Below, one piece after another: positions 43,727 through 52,354 of a DNA stretch of 64,000 nucleotides; within the stretch, counting starts at the first letter, position 1, and each line of letters opens with the position of its first letter. The DNA is from Pseudobdellovibrionaceae bacterium (GTDB lineage: Bacteria; Bdellovibrionota; Bdellovibrionia; Bdellovibrionales; UBA1609). Location of the stretch: positions 1-64,000 of the forward strand of contig CANEZP010000004.1 of NCBI GenBank assembly GCA_947444305.1, written 5' to 3'. Under the pieces are notes generated by a model. It saw only the letters and a program-made list of their open reading frames with translations. It did not search any database and had not been told where the DNA came from. The position numbers were made by a program, and so were the translations under genes.

Positions 43727-44203
43727 TTATTTGAAAACGATCTTCATGATTTCGGCGTAGAGGACGCCCGCGGGCCGGTCGATTTCGATCTCGTCGCCGG
43801 CCGATTTTCCGAGCAGAGCTTTCGCCATCGGGGATTTCCAAGAGATGCGGTTTTTGGCGGGATCGATTTCGTCTTCCCCGACGATTTGGTAAATCTTTTT
43901 GCCGCCTTCTTCTTGCTCGATGGTGACGGTCGCGCCGAACACGACTTTATCGCCGGTCAAAGTTTTCGGATCAACGACTTGCGCGCTTTCGATACGGTCG
44001 CGCAAGAACAGCAAGCGGCTGTCGATTTCGCGCAAGCGTTTTTTACCGTAAATGTAATCGCCGTTCTCGCTGCGGTCGCCGTTGCCCGCGGCCCACGCCA
44101 CCGTCTCTACAAGTTTCGGGCGCTCTTCGTTGAAGAGAACACGAAATTCCTCTTGCAACTTGTTAAAACCTTCGGGAGTGATGTAGTTCACGGTGTCTGC
44201 CAT
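43727..44203 (-). CDS. greB: Transcription elongation factor GreB
   Basis: Rescues backtracked RNA polymerase by stimulating transcript cleavage. 158 residues with the two-domain Gre layout: an N-terminal coiled coil carrying NGDRSENGDYIYGKKRLREID, whose YGKKRLREID is typical of GreB rather than GreA, and a C-terminal FKBP-like domain (GATVTIEQEEGG to SPMAKALLGKSAGDEIEI). Its start overlaps the start of the divergent Cys-rich gene by 2 bp. Confidence 0.9.
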   Translation of the reverse strand: MADTVNYITPEGFNKLQEEFRVLFNEERPKLVETVAWAAGNGDRSENGDYIYGKKRLREIDSRLLFLRDRIESAQVVDPKTLTGDKVVFGATVTIEQEEGGKKIYQIVGEDEIDPAKNRISWKSPMAKALLGKSAGDEIEIDRPAGVLYAEIMKIVFK

Positions 44204-44825
44204 GAATGAAGTCTACCCGAATTCTTTTTTGAACACTACCTTAGCGCGTTGGCTGGGGCCTTCGGCCTTGCGCGCCCCGCAATTGGATTGCTCCGGTTGC
44301 ATGAAGCCCGCGAAATGTTGCGCGTTCCAGCCGTTCGTACCTAACTTTTTGCTCGGGGCTTGGCTGCGGGATGCCGTCGAAGTACCCGTGATCGCGAACG
44401 TTTACTTCACGCCGGCCGGCGCGATCGCTTTGCCGTCTTACCGTGCGCGGCACGCCGAGGTTGCCGACCCCGGCACCGATCTACTCTGCGGTTTTTTCAA
44501 CCGCGAAACGCGTGCTTGCGGCTTGTGGAGTTTCCGTCCCGGCGAGTGCAGCACCTTCTATTGCGACGACCTCCAAACCGGCGAGCCGCGGCAAGCTCTG
44601 CGACAAAAAACTTTCGACGTTGAACTCGCGGTTACGCAGATGGCTTTGGTCGAACTTGGGTTTTCACCACGTGAAATCGGTGAGCAGATCGACCTAGTGA
44701 ACGGAGCCGAATCTAACAAGATTTACCCTGGTCCCGATTTATTAATCATGTATAAGAAGGCATGGAATTGGTGCCAAACTTTGAAACCGCAAACGGTGAT
44801 GGCGTGGATACCGGAGAAGACGTGA
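44202..44825 (+). CDS. Cysteine-rich putative metal-cluster protein (YkgJ-like)
   Basis: About 207 residues. Cysteines lie in a pattern typical of zinc- or iron-chelating YkgJ-like proteins: CSGCMKPAKCC (Cys30, 33, 39, 40) and later Cys96, 106, 116 and 121 (LLCGFFN, RACGLWS, PGECSTFYC). The function is unknown; a metal or Fe-S site is likely. The stop overlaps the GTG start of sufE, which supports an Fe-S link. The start is uncertain: the ATG at 44202 abuts greB head to head, a GTG lies at 44193 and a TTG at 44229. Confidence 0.65.
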   Translation: MNEVYPNSFLNTTLARWLGPSALRAPQLDCSGCMKPAKCCAFQPFVPNFLLGAWLRDAVEVPVIANVYFTPAGAIALPSYRARHAEVADPGTDLLCGFFNRETRACGLWSFRPGECSTFYCDDLQTGEPRQALRQKTFDVELAVTQMALVELGFSPREIGEQIDLVNGAESNKIYPGPDLLIMYKKAWNWCQTLKPQTVMAWIPEKT

Positions 44826-45247
44826 TCCTCGACAGACAAAAACAAATCATCGCCGAGTTCGCGGGCCTCTCCGATTGGGAAGCGCGCTACAAGAAGTTGA
44901 TCGAAATCGGCAAACTTTTGCCCGAGCTGCCCGAGACGAAGCGAACCGAAGATTACAAAGTTAAAGGCTGCCAATCGCAAGTTTGGATACACGCTTCCGT
45001 TCATGACGGCCGCGTGATTTTTGAAGCCGACAGCGATGCGCTGTTGGTGCGTGGACTGGTGGCGTTGCTTTTGCGCGTTTACTCAGGAGCGACACCCAAA
45101 GATATTCTGGATACCCCGCCGGATTTCGTTAAAGAGATCGGTCTTGAAAGCAAACTCAGCCCAAGCCGCGCGAACGGTTTGTTCTCGATGATCAAACAAA
45201 TGAAATACTACGCGATGGCCTTCCAGGCCCTTCAAGGGTCACGCTAA
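44822..45247 (+). CDS. sufE: SufE-like cysteine desulfuration protein
   Basis: Takes sulfur from the cysteine desulfurase SufS for Fe-S cluster assembly. The GTG at 44822 is chosen: GGAG lies 5 bases upstream, and the start overlaps the previous stop as GTGA. This gives 141 residues, the family's normal length, with the active Cys50 in YKVKGCQSQVW, close to Cys51 of the E. coli protein. An ATG at 44762 would add 20 atypical residues and overlap the previous gene by 64 bp. The C-terminus (FSMIKQMKYYA) fits the family. Confidence 0.88.
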   Translation: MILDRQKQIIAEFAGLSDWEARYKKLIEIGKLLPELPETKRTEDYKVKGCQSQVWIHASVHDGRVIFEADSDALLVRGLVALLLRVYSGATPKDILDTPPDFVKEIGLESKLSPSRANGLFSMIKQMKYYAMAFQALQGSR

Positions 45248-45325
45248 GCACGCCACTTGCAAAATCCATAATGAATAAACGTTTTTGAAATGAACGCAGC
45301 CCAATGGGGTTGCGACGGAGAACTC

Positions 45326-46432
45326 GTGTTGAACTTCTGTGCAGCGCACGGCATTTTGCGTCTTGCCGCGCGGCTGGCGTGTATAGTGCTGTTTGTGTCC
45401 TTTAGTCAGGCGCAGGCCCGCGACTCGAATGAGTCTTGCCTTAAGGACCTTGGCGTTACCGCGGGCGTGACCGAACTCAAGGATTGGAACGATTTGCAGG
45501 TCATCAGCGACGCCGGTCTGTCCGCTAGGACCAGCGCCTTGATCGAAGCGCATCCGTTGACGGCGCAACTTCGCCAGCGGTTTGGATCGGGCAAAAAGCT
45601 CGCGTTTCAATCCGAAGTCGGCGAAAAAGCGGGCGGCTGGTTGATCCAAGGTCACTTCTTGCTCAAGCTTCTTAAAACTGTTTTCCCCGAAGCGGAAATC
45701 CTCCGGCCGATGTTAGATGAACGCTTGCTCATAAAGATCGAGGATTCGACGTTCGGTGTGATCGGTAATAAATCGGCTTTCGATATGGTCGATTTGAAAA
45801 TGCTGAACTCAAGCACGCCCTCGCTCAGTAAAGCGCAGCTGCGCACTCAGCTTGGTTTGCCGCAGACCGCGCGCGTGGCTTCGGTTTACGATGCGCTCAA
45901 AACCTCACTCGACAAAGGCGACATCGTACGTGCGTTGTTCGATAAGAAATTGGCCGACATCGTTATTTTGTCCGCGCAGGTAGAGGTGAATACCCAGCGC
46001 CACGCCTGGCATGGCGAGGTTCCGCTCGTGAGCGTGCGCGAATGGCTCACGACCAATCCCGCGGAACGGCCGCGCCGCGCGATCATCTACAACAATACCT
46101 ACCAGCGACTGCCGTACATGCACGCCGCGGCCGATTTCGTCGTGGTCACGGGCGAAGCCAATATGTTCGAACCGATTCACGCCGGGCGGCCGACCTATTT
46201 CGATAAGTTCGGTTGGGGCGAAGCCCGCGGGGCCGTCGCTTGGAAAAGGATCACCGGTGCCGCTTTTAGATCGGGGCTCGGGTATCCGATCGCCGGCGAA
46301 AAAGATCTCGTGACTCACCGGGCGGCGCACGCGAATGAGCAGGCCGTCGGCGCGATGAACAGTGTGGATCAAGAAGCGGCGCTCACGAATGTTTTGCGAG
46401 CTTTAGTTGAAATGACGGCGTCGGAACGATGA
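45326..46432 (+). CDS. Secreted protein, first of three tandem paralogs with a GT30-like C-terminal half
   Basis: About 368 residues. The start is placed at the GTG at 45326, or the TTG one codon on, because GGAG lies 5 bases upstream; an ATG at 45290 has no such site. A signal ends near AQARDS. Shared marks in all three copies are a post-signal SCL.DL, GGWLIQ, FDMVDLK, and the block HAAADFVVVTGEANMFEPIH. That block resembles the donor-binding part of Kdo transferase (GT30), with its E-P pair and G-R/K-P. The export signal is odd for such an enzyme. The function is unknown. Confidence 0.6.
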   Translation: MLNFCAAHGILRLAARLACIVLFVSFSQAQARDSNESCLKDLGVTAGVTELKDWNDLQVISDAGLSARTSALIEAHPLTAQLRQRFGSGKKLAFQSEVGEKAGGWLIQGHFLLKLLKTVFPEAEILRPMLDERLLIKIEDSTFGVIGNKSAFDMVDLKMLNSSTPSLSKAQLRTQLGLPQTARVASVYDALKTSLDKGDIVRALFDKKLADIVILSAQVEVNTQRHAWHGEVPLVSVREWLTTNPAERPRRAIIYNNTYQRLPYMHAAADFVVVTGEANMFEPIHAGRPTYFDKFGWGEARGAVAWKRITGAAFRSGLGYPIAGEKDLVTHRAAHANEQAVGAMNSVDQEAALTNVLRALVEMTASER

Positions 46433-47529
46433 GGCTAATTTGCTCGCGACCTTCGTGGCGTCTCTTTTTGCTCGCGTCCGTCTTCGGCCTCTTCGCCGGG
46501 GCCGCGAACGCGCGTGAAGAAAAGGAAAGCTGTCTCGGCGACTTGACCGTCGGTGCCGCGGCCTTTCAGCCGTTGGTCGCGTGGGGCGATTTGCCGGCCG
46601 TCACCGGGACACCGCTCGCGGCGGATCTTCGGGCTTTGATCGATGCGCACCCGCTCTACGCGAAATTAAAAACGCGCTTCGGATCGGGGCACGGTTTACG
46701 TTTCCAAAATGATGTCGCGGCCTCGCGCGGCGGCTGGTTGATTCAAGGACTTCTGCTCGAAGGAATCATCAAGCACGTGTTTCCCGGCGCGACGTTCGTA
46801 TCGCAATGCCGGGAGAACTGCTTGAATCTACGCCTCGAAGATTCGACGTGGAGGGTGACCGGCAACCGTTCCGCCTTCGATATGGTCGACCTTAAAATCT
46901 TGAACGCCGGTCCGGTGGTTCCCGGTGCGGAGCAAGTACGGAAGCTGCTCAGCCTACCGCCGCGGGCCCGGATCGCTTCGGTCTACGACGCGATCAAAAC
47001 CTCACTGGACGCCCGGGCGATCGTGCGGTCGCTTTTTGACGATCAGCTCGTGGATATCGTGATTCTCTCTTCTCAAACAAGGGAAGCGCGGCACGAGAAA
47101 TTTGGATGGCACAACGAAGTTCCGCTATTCACGAGTGCGGAATGGGTCGCGATGGAACCTTCGATGCGTCCCGCACGTGCGATCATTTATAACGACACCC
47201 GCAATCGCATGCCCTTCATTCACGCCGCGTCCGATTTCGTCATCGTTACGGGCGAGGCCAACATCTTTGAGCCGATCTTCGTGGGTCGTCCTGTTTTCTT
47301 CGACGGTAAAGGCGGCAACGTTACGCGCAGCGGATCGGGCTGGAAGAGGATCGGGGACGTGGCGAAGCGTTCCGGCTTCGGGTTTTCAATCGCGAATACC
47401 GCGGATTTTAAAGCTCAGTTGTTAGATTTAGAAACACGAAACGGTCCTGGCGTGCTTTCCCCCTCAGACCGAAAACTGGCTTTGAATAACGTGCTCAAGG
47501 CCTTAACCGAACTCACGGAATCGCCATGA
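46429..47529 (+). CDS. Secreted protein, second tandem paralog
   Basis: 366 residues. The ATG start lies inside the preceding stop (ATGA), so the copies are translationally coupled. A signal ends near AANARE. It shares AHPLYAKLKTRFGSG, GGWLIQGLLLEGI, NRSAFDMVDLKILNAGP, ASVYDAIKTSLD and HAASDFVIVTGEANIFEPIF with its neighbours. Two extra cysteines sit at CRENC. It probably arose by duplication. Each copy may act on a different substrate or as part of one complex; neither is shown. Confidence 0.6.
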   Translation: MRLICSRPSWRLFLLASVFGLFAGAANAREEKESCLGDLTVGAAAFQPLVAWGDLPAVTGTPLAADLRALIDAHPLYAKLKTRFGSGHGLRFQNDVAASRGGWLIQGLLLEGIIKHVFPGATFVSQCRENCLNLRLEDSTWRVTGNRSAFDMVDLKILNAGPVVPGAEQVRKLLSLPPRARIASVYDAIKTSLDARAIVRSLFDDQLVDIVILSSQTREARHEKFGWHNEVPLFTSAEWVAMEPSMRPARAIIYNDTRNRMPFIHAASDFVIVTGEANIFEPIFVGRPVFFDGKGGNVTRSGSGWKRIGDVAKRSGFGFSIANTADFKAQLLDLETRNGPGVLSPSDRKLALNNVLKALTELTESP

Positions 47530-48656
47530 TAAAAGCGTCATTTCTAAGGAGATTTTCGTCGGCCTTTCTTTTCGTAACGCTGTTTGCGTTCGCGCAGGCG
47601 AACGCACGCGATACGAATGGAAGCTGCCTCGGCGATCTTAGTTCGCCGGGTGGTACGCCGTCGGCGTTAGAGGATTGGGATGATCTGCCGCCGGTCACGG
47701 AAGGTCCACTCTCAAGTGATTTACGCAACCAGATCGATGCGCACCCGCTGGCCGCAAGTCTGAGAGCACGATTCGGTGCGGGCAAGGGCTTACACTTCCA
47801 CTCGAACCTATTGCAGGCGCACGGCGGGTGGCTTATCCAAAAGACTCTGCTCAGAAAAATGATTCAGCATCTATTTCCGAAAGCGAATATTTCGGATTCG
47901 GTGCAAGAAAATAGCGTCACTTTAAAACTTCACGACTCGACGATGAGGGATAAAACGCAACCAAACCAATTCGATATGGTGGATCTAAAAATTCTGAACG
48001 CGGGGCCCGCTCTGCCCGACCGTGCACGGGTGAGGGCACTGCTTGATCTCCCGGCCGAAGCCCGTATCGCATCGGTGTACGACGCCATCAAAAGATCGCT
48101 CAATAGCTGGGAGCTGGTGCGTTCACTCTTCGATCAAGACTTAGTGGATATCATCGTGCTCTCGTCGCAAACCGCCGGCGCCCGGCACATGAAATTCGGC
48201 TGGCATGATAAGGTGCCGCTCTTTACGAGTGAGCAGTGGATCGATTTACGCCCGGCCGAACGCCCTTCGCGCGCGATTATTTTTAACGACACCCGCAATC
48301 GGTTGCCTTACATGCACGCCGCGGCCGACTTCGTGGTGGTGACGGGTGAAGCCAATTTTTTCGAGGGCATTCACGCCGGCCGACCGACTTATTTCGATAA
48401 GTGGGGCGGCAGGAACAGTACGGTGGCTTGGCAAAGAATCGGCGCCGTAGCCGAACGCTCAGGTTTTGGCTTTGCTCTCGACGGCGCGGCGGATTTAGTC
48501 GCGCATCGCTCGCGCTTCCCGAAAGCGGCGCCCGCTACGGCGGATGCGCCGGGGTCGGGGTCGGTGTCGGCTGAAGATCAGCGATTGGCTTTAACAAATA
48601 TCTTGCAGGCGCTGACCGAGCTGACGGGCCCGGTTGCCGGGGAAAACAAAAACTAA
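47526..48656 (+). CDS. Secreted protein, third tandem paralog
   Basis: 376 residues, again with ATGA coupling to the previous copy. A signal ends near ANARDT. It keeps AHPLAASLRARFGAGKGL, GGWLIQKTLLR, NQFDMVDLKILNAGP and HAAADFVVVTGEANFFEGIHAGRPTYFDKWG. The Pro after Glu in the EPI block is replaced by Gly. The last 35 residues add an Ala/Gly/Ser-rich tail. It converges with yebC, overlapping by 4 bp at the stops. Confidence 0.6.
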   Translation: MIKASFLRRFSSAFLFVTLFAFAQANARDTNGSCLGDLSSPGGTPSALEDWDDLPPVTEGPLSSDLRNQIDAHPLAASLRARFGAGKGLHFHSNLLQAHGGWLIQKTLLRKMIQHLFPKANISDSVQENSVTLKLHDSTMRDKTQPNQFDMVDLKILNAGPALPDRARVRALLDLPAEARIASVYDAIKRSLNSWELVRSLFDQDLVDIIVLSSQTAGARHMKFGWHDKVPLFTSEQWIDLRPAERPSRAIIFNDTRNRLPYMHAAADFVVVTGEANFFEGIHAGRPTYFDKWGGRNSTVAWQRIGAVAERSGFGFALDGAADLVAHRSRFPKAAPATADAPGSGSVSAEDQRLALTNILQALTELTGPVAGENKN

Positions 48657-49354
48657 ACGGTCGCGTACACGCGGTGCGAATCGTCGTTGTCGTCGAGTTC
48701 GCCGAGGAGTTCGTAGACTTCTTTTTTTTGTTCCTCGGTGACGGTTGCGTGTTCTTTGGCTTTGAAAGAAAGCTCGGCCACTTTGATTTCCCAGCCGCGG
48801 CCCTGAAGCGCGGTGCGGATCGAGCCTAAGTCTTCAACCGCGCCGTAAAAGCTGTAAAGATCGCCTTCTTCTTTTTCGACTTCGTTCGCACCGACCTCGA
48901 TGGCTTCTTCGTCGGCGTCATTGATGCCGGCCTTCACACCTTGGATTAAACAAACGCGTTCGAACATCCACGCGACCGCGCCGGATTCGCCCAAGTTTCC
49001 ACCGTGAGCTTTAAATAAATTGCGCATTTCGGAAACGGTGCGGGTGCGGTTGTCGGTTTGCGTTTCGACGATGATGCCGACGCCGTGGGGGCCGTAGCCT
49101 TCGTACACAATCTCTTCGATTTGCGCACCGTCTTCGAGCTGGCCCGTGCCTTTTTTAATCGCGCGTTCGATCGTGTCTTTCGGCACCGATTGCGCTTTGG
49201 CCGCGAGGATGGCGAGGTTCAATCGTGAATTCGATGCGGGATCACCGCCGCCGAGTTTGGCCGCGACCGCGATCTCGCGTGCGAACTTTGTAAATTGAGC
49301 GCCTTTTTTCTGCGCGGCTTCGAGTTTCCCCGCCGCTTTCCAACCTTTACCCAT
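48653..49354 (-). CDS. YebC/PmpR family protein
   Basis: 233 residues of the YebC/TACO1 family, which binds DNA or aids translation of proline-rich stretches. Signatures are the start MGKGWKAAGKLEAAQKKGAQFTKFAREIAVAAKLGGGDPASNSRLNLAI, then ERAIKKGTG, YEGYGPHGVGIIVETQTDNRTRTVSEMR and the SGAVAWMFERVCLI region. Here the N-terminus carries a few extra residues before KFAREI compared with the usual GHSKWANI start. An AGGTGG site precedes the ATG. It diverges from the DUF455 gene. Confidence 0.88.
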   Translation of the reverse strand: MGKGWKAAGKLEAAQKKGAQFTKFAREIAVAAKLGGGDPASNSRLNLAILAAKAQSVPKDTIERAIKKGTGQLEDGAQIEEIVYEGYGPHGVGIIVETQTDNRTRTVSEMRNLFKAHGGNLGESGAVAWMFERVCLIQGVKAGINDADEEAIEVGANEVEKEEGDLYSFYGAVEDLGSIRTALQGRGWEIKVAELSFKAKEHATVTEEQKKEVYELLGELDDNDDSHRVYATV

Positions 49355-49381
49355 GCTTTACCACCTGCTAGATAGACTAAA

Positions 49382-50203
49382 ATGAATGCCGCTTCGGGAG
49401 TAAAAACGCAAGTCCTTCTCGAGACCTCCGCGCTGGGGAAACTCGCCGCGCTTGACGGAAACCTTGAGCAGCTTTTGAAAGGCGGCGAATGGACGGTGCC
49501 GGCGCAGCCTGGACGCGATGTGCAAATTCTAGCGCTCCGTGATCTTCCTCCTAAAAAAGGTTTGTCGACGCGCGAAGGGCAAGCGCGTTTGGTGCACGAT
49601 CTGGCAAGTATCGAGTTGCAGGCCGTCGAACTGGGATTGCGCACGCTGATCGAATTTCCCGATGCGCCCCGCGCGTTTCGCGAGGAGCTGGCCGGCGTGA
49701 CCCGGGAAGAGGGTAAGCATTTTCGGCTTTGTCTGGAAGCGCTCGATAATCTGGGCATGCCTTGGGGAACGTTTCCGACCCACGCCACCTTATGGGCCTC
49801 GGTCAGCGCGTCCGACTCGTTGCTTGACCGGATTTTGATCGTCCATCGCTACCTTGAAGGTAGCGGGCTCGATGCGACCGACACGATTCTGCGGCGCTTG
49901 AGCGGTGTTCGTGCGCCCGAGGCCGTCGGCGCGATCGAAGTGATCCGCCGCGATGAGGTCGGGCACGTTTTATTCGGCTCGCGTTGGTATCATAATATTT
50001 TAAAGGCCGAGGGTCTCTGCTCCGCCGACGACTTCGAACCGCGTTTGATGAGACTGTTCAAAAACATTCCGCGGAGGGTGGAGCCGATCATCCATTCGCT
50101 GCGTTTGCAGGCGGGTTTTTTGCAATCTGAGATCGACGTGTTGGAAGCGACCCGCGAGCGCTGGTTAAAACCGGGAGCGGCGCGCGTGCACGCGGGCGGG
50201 TGA
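49382..50203 (+). CDS. DUF455 ferritin-like protein
   Basis: 273 residues of the ferritin-like DUF455 family. Helices carry the expected di-metal ligands: a Glu in SIELQAVELG, E-E-x-K-H in REEGKHFRLC, and a later DEVGHVLFG. The family is related to MiaE-type hydroxylases, but its reaction is not settled. There is no signal peptide. It may share its control region with divergent yebC. Confidence 0.8.
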   Translation: MNAASGVKTQVLLETSALGKLAALDGNLEQLLKGGEWTVPAQPGRDVQILALRDLPPKKGLSTREGQARLVHDLASIELQAVELGLRTLIEFPDAPRAFREELAGVTREEGKHFRLCLEALDNLGMPWGTFPTHATLWASVSASDSLLDRILIVHRYLEGSGLDATDTILRRLSGVRAPEAVGAIEVIRRDEVGHVLFGSRWYHNILKAEGLCSADDFEPRLMRLFKNIPRRVEPIIHSLRLQAGFLQSEIDVLEATRERWLKPGAARVHAGG

Positions 50204-50383
50204 GTACGGCTAGCCCGGGTCGCCCGAATTTCGGAAGGCGCATCCGGAAATTTACCCGGCCCGGCGCGGGTAATAAAAGTTGTTTAGTTCGGCCGGTGAG
50301 CGGCAATGCGGTGCGCTGCCGCGGCGGAAGCGCGATGCGTTGAATCTCTGGACATCGGGGCCGGGGCTGGGCATGGTCCACCC

Positions 50384-50668
50384 ATGAACGAAAATAAGAC
50401 CGAAGACGCGAAGAGGCTTTTGCTTCAACTGAAGCAAATTTTGAAACTGCATAATGACCGTAATTGGATGCCGGGCGTGGAAGCCGCGTTGGCGGCCATT
50501 TTTGCGGGTAAATTCAAAGAGGCCGCGTCCGCGTATAAAGGCTTGAAGCATAACAAGAAGTCGTTCGGGCAATGGTCGATCCATAAGGTCGATCCACGCC
50601 AAAGAACCGAAGTGAACAAGCCGCTCGACGACGTCCGCAACAAACTCGCGGAGATCTTCGGCGAGTAA
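50384..50668 (+). CDS. Small cytoplasmic protein of unknown function
   Basis: 94 residues from the ATG at 50384. The gene has a helical start (DAKRLLLQLKQILKLHNDRNWMPGVEAALAA) and a basic middle (GLKHNKKSFGQW). The helical part loosely resembles DUF6966-type proteins but the match is weak. The 180 bp upstream is GC-rich and holds no other gene. It converges with the pseudouridine synthase across 8 bp. Confidence 0.45.
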   Translation: MNENKTEDAKRLLLQLKQILKLHNDRNWMPGVEAALAAIFAGKFKEAASAYKGLKHNKKSFGQWSIHKVDPRQRTEVNKPLDDVRNKLAEIFGE

Positions 50669-50675
50669 CGGTGAA

Positions 50676-51407
50676 TTAGAAGCTTTCGTCTTCGCGCAGG
50701 AAGCGCCAGTGGCCTTCGGGCAGTTTCCCCAAAACGACTTTACCGATGCGAACGCGTTTCAGACCCGCCACGCGGAGACCGCAGGCTTCGCACATCTTAC
50801 GGATTTGTCGTTTCATTCCTTCTTTGAGAACAAAACGCAGTTGATCCTCGTTGATCCATTCGACCTTCGCCGGCCGTAGGGTGCGGCCTTCGATGATCAT
50901 GCCGCCGCGGTTGAGTAGCGCGAGATTTTCGCGTGAAAGTAAGCCTTCAACACGAACGATATATTCTTTTTCGATCTCAGAGTTTTCGCCGATCAAAGTT
51001 TTCGCGACGACGCCGTCTTGGGTGAAGACCAGAAGTCCTTGTGAATCAATGTCCAGGCGACCGGCGGTGGCCAGGCCGCGCATGTGTTTCGGGTCGAGCG
51101 CGCGGGTTTCGAGCGGATCTTTATTCACCGTAAGGATCAATTCCACCGCGGCTTTGTAGCCGTCTTCGGGTTGCGAAGACACGTAGCCGATGGGTTTATT
51201 CACCAGGATCGTGACTTTATCGGCGAGTTCTTTTCGCGCGCGGCCCACGATTTCAATTTCGGCGTCGGGATCGATTCGGGTCCCGAGCTGGGAAACGATA
51301 ACGCCGCCTACTTTCACGAGTCCGCGTTCGATGAGATCGTCGGCCTCGCGGCGCGAGCAAAGACCGCGTTGGGACATCACTTTACTTAAGCGGACGGGAT
51401 CAGACAT
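50676..51407 (-). CDS. RsuA/RluB/RluF-family pseudouridine synthase
   Basis: 243 residues that isomerise uridine to pseudouridine in rRNA. An N-terminal S4 domain ([21 protein letters not shown]) precedes the catalytic domain, whose active Asp lies in [20 protein letters not shown] later [14 protein letters not shown] block is conserved. The set of motifs is closest to RluF/RluB, but the target base is not certain. The ATG at 51407 has GAGG 6 bases upstream and overlaps the PTPS gene by 8 bp, making a three-gene unit. Confidence 0.85.
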   Translation of the reverse strand: MSDPVRLSKVMSQRGLCSRREADDLIERGLVKVGGVIVSQLGTRIDPDAEIEIVGRARKELADKVTILVNKPIGYVSSQPEDGYKAAVELILTVNKDPLETRALDPKHMRGLATAGRLDIDSQGLLVFTQDGVVAKTLIGENSEIEKEYIVRVEGLLSRENLALLNRGGMIIEGRTLRPAKVEWINEDQLRFVLKEGMKRQIRKMCEACGLRVAGLKRVRIGKVVLGKLPEGHWRFLREDESF

Positions 51408-51741
51408 AGCGAACCTCACTCAAGGCACTGACGAATCTGTTTTTGCGGGTTTCTTGTAGGGCGACCGCCTTCAAGCGCGGCGCGAGAATCGTTTTGCCGA
51501 GCCGCTCGTGAATCCAGTCGACGAGATGTTCGCCGGTGGAAGGATTCAGCGCCGCCAGTTCGCGGCCGTGCAGTTGATCTAAAATTTCGGTTTGGATGAC
51601 CCCGTCGATCTCATCTACCGCGCGGCCGGCGCAAGTGACTTCGAGAAAGTACTGATGACCGTGGGTGCGTTCACGCAAGACGGTCGAATCCAGCGAATGT
51701 ACGCTGCGGAATGAGTAGCGCCGGGTCCAGGTCAGATCCAT
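51400..51741 (-). CDS. PTPS-family protein with an EX2HGH motif (PTPS-III-like)
   Basis: 113 residues of the COG0720 pterin synthase family. The catalytic motif reads Glu24-Arg-Thr-His27-Gly-His29, i.e. EX2HGH, with Glu in place of Cys. In this family that pattern marks PTPS-III, which makes 6-hydroxymethyl-7,8-dihydropterin and can replace FolB in folate synthesis. A first metal His lies near SVHSLD and a pterin-binding Glu in LQETRKNR. It overlaps both neighbours by 8-10 bp, so it is the middle gene of an operon. The role is inferred from the motif and is not proven. Confidence 0.75.
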   Translation of the reverse strand: MDLTWTRRYSFRSVHSLDSTVLRERTHGHQYFLEVTCAGRAVDEIDGVIQTEILDQLHGRELAALNPSTGEHLVDWIHERLGKTILAPRLKAVALQETRKNRFVSALSEVRYV

Positions 51742-52154
51742 AAGTCCACCCACAGGTCTTCGTACTCATACAAACGGATTTTGAGCAGTCGAACTTCGCC
51801 GTTTTTGCCGGGCGTGAATTCGGGCGCCAAGCGGCCCGCGAGATAGTGGGCCAGACGTTCGGTCGTGGGCACCGTGCCGGTGAGTTCGGGCACTTCGAGG
51901 TTCACGTGTTTGCCGTCGAGAGGTTCGACCGCCGCTTTAAGGATCGCGTCCACGTCGGCGAGGTTCATGACCATACCGCTGACGGGATCCATTGGACCCT
52001 CGAGGTAGATTTCTAGCTCGTAGTTGTGGCCGTGACCGTGGGGCGTGAAGCACGCGCCGAAGGCACTCGAATTGGCCGAATCGGTCCATTCGGGCACGAC
52101 GTATTTATGTAAGCATTGGAATCCGCGGCGGCGGGCGAGTCGGGTCGAAGCCAT
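51732..52154 (-). CDS. 6-pyruvoyltetrahydropterin synthase-like protein (CX5HGH)
   Basis: 140 residues of the same family. Cys35 is followed by F-T-P-H-G-H-G-H, which satisfies CX5HGH of PTPS-II. CX3HGH (QueD) can also be read because of the repeated His. The HGHGHNYELEIYLEG and GMVMNLADVD blocks match the PTPS-II form most closely. The product is a pterin used for tetrahydrobiopterin, or carboxytetrahydropterin for queuosine. QueG at 37.5 kb makes the second use possible. It is first in the operon. Confidence 0.8.
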   Translation of the reverse strand: MASTRLARRRGFQCLHKYVVPEWTDSANSSAFGACFTPHGHGHNYELEIYLEGPMDPVSGMVMNLADVDAILKAAVEPLDGKHVNLEVPELTGTVPTTERLAHYLAGRLAPEFTPGKNGEVRLLKIRLYEYEDLWVDLWI

Positions 52155-52207
52155 TGAGCGGGGACCCTAACAAAGGACCAGGGTAAAGTGAAGGGCTCAA
52201 AAAGACG

Positions 52208-52232
52208 AAAGGAGAAGCATGCCGCTTCTCCT
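52208..52232 (+). promoter_or_regulatory. Hairpin that buries the ribosome site of the micro-ORF
   Basis: AGGAGAAGC (52210-52218) can pair with GCTTCTCCT (52224-52232), with ATGCC as the loop, so the ribosome site is in a 9 bp stem and the start codon in the loop. The stem extends by four more pairs past a bulge. Such burying would keep translation low unless the RNA is opened. Confidence 0.5.
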
Positions 52233-52296
52233 CTTCGCTATAAAAACATTCCTCATCTCTTTCGCACTTTTTATGGCGCTCCAAGCGAGTCTATAA
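52219..52296 (+). CDS. 25-residue hydrophobic micro-ORF (candidate small membrane peptide)
   Basis: ATG at 52219 follows AAAGGAG at good spacing and reads 25 codons to TAA. The peptide starts MPLLLFAIK and is almost wholly hydrophobic, about one membrane span (Phe/Leu/Ile-rich), with only one Lys. Small toxins of type I systems and small regulatory membrane peptides look like this. Nothing antisense is visible by eye that would make it a toxin system. It lies alone between divergent queD-like and zinc-finger units, with no other gene in the 290 bp. Expression is unproven. Confidence 0.35.
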   Translation: MPLLLFAIKTFLISFALFMALQASL

Positions 52297-52354
52297 GCCT
52301 CTCAAATTAATCTAGATTGAGCGTCTAGCTTCCGAGGCCGGGGCACGGAATTAA

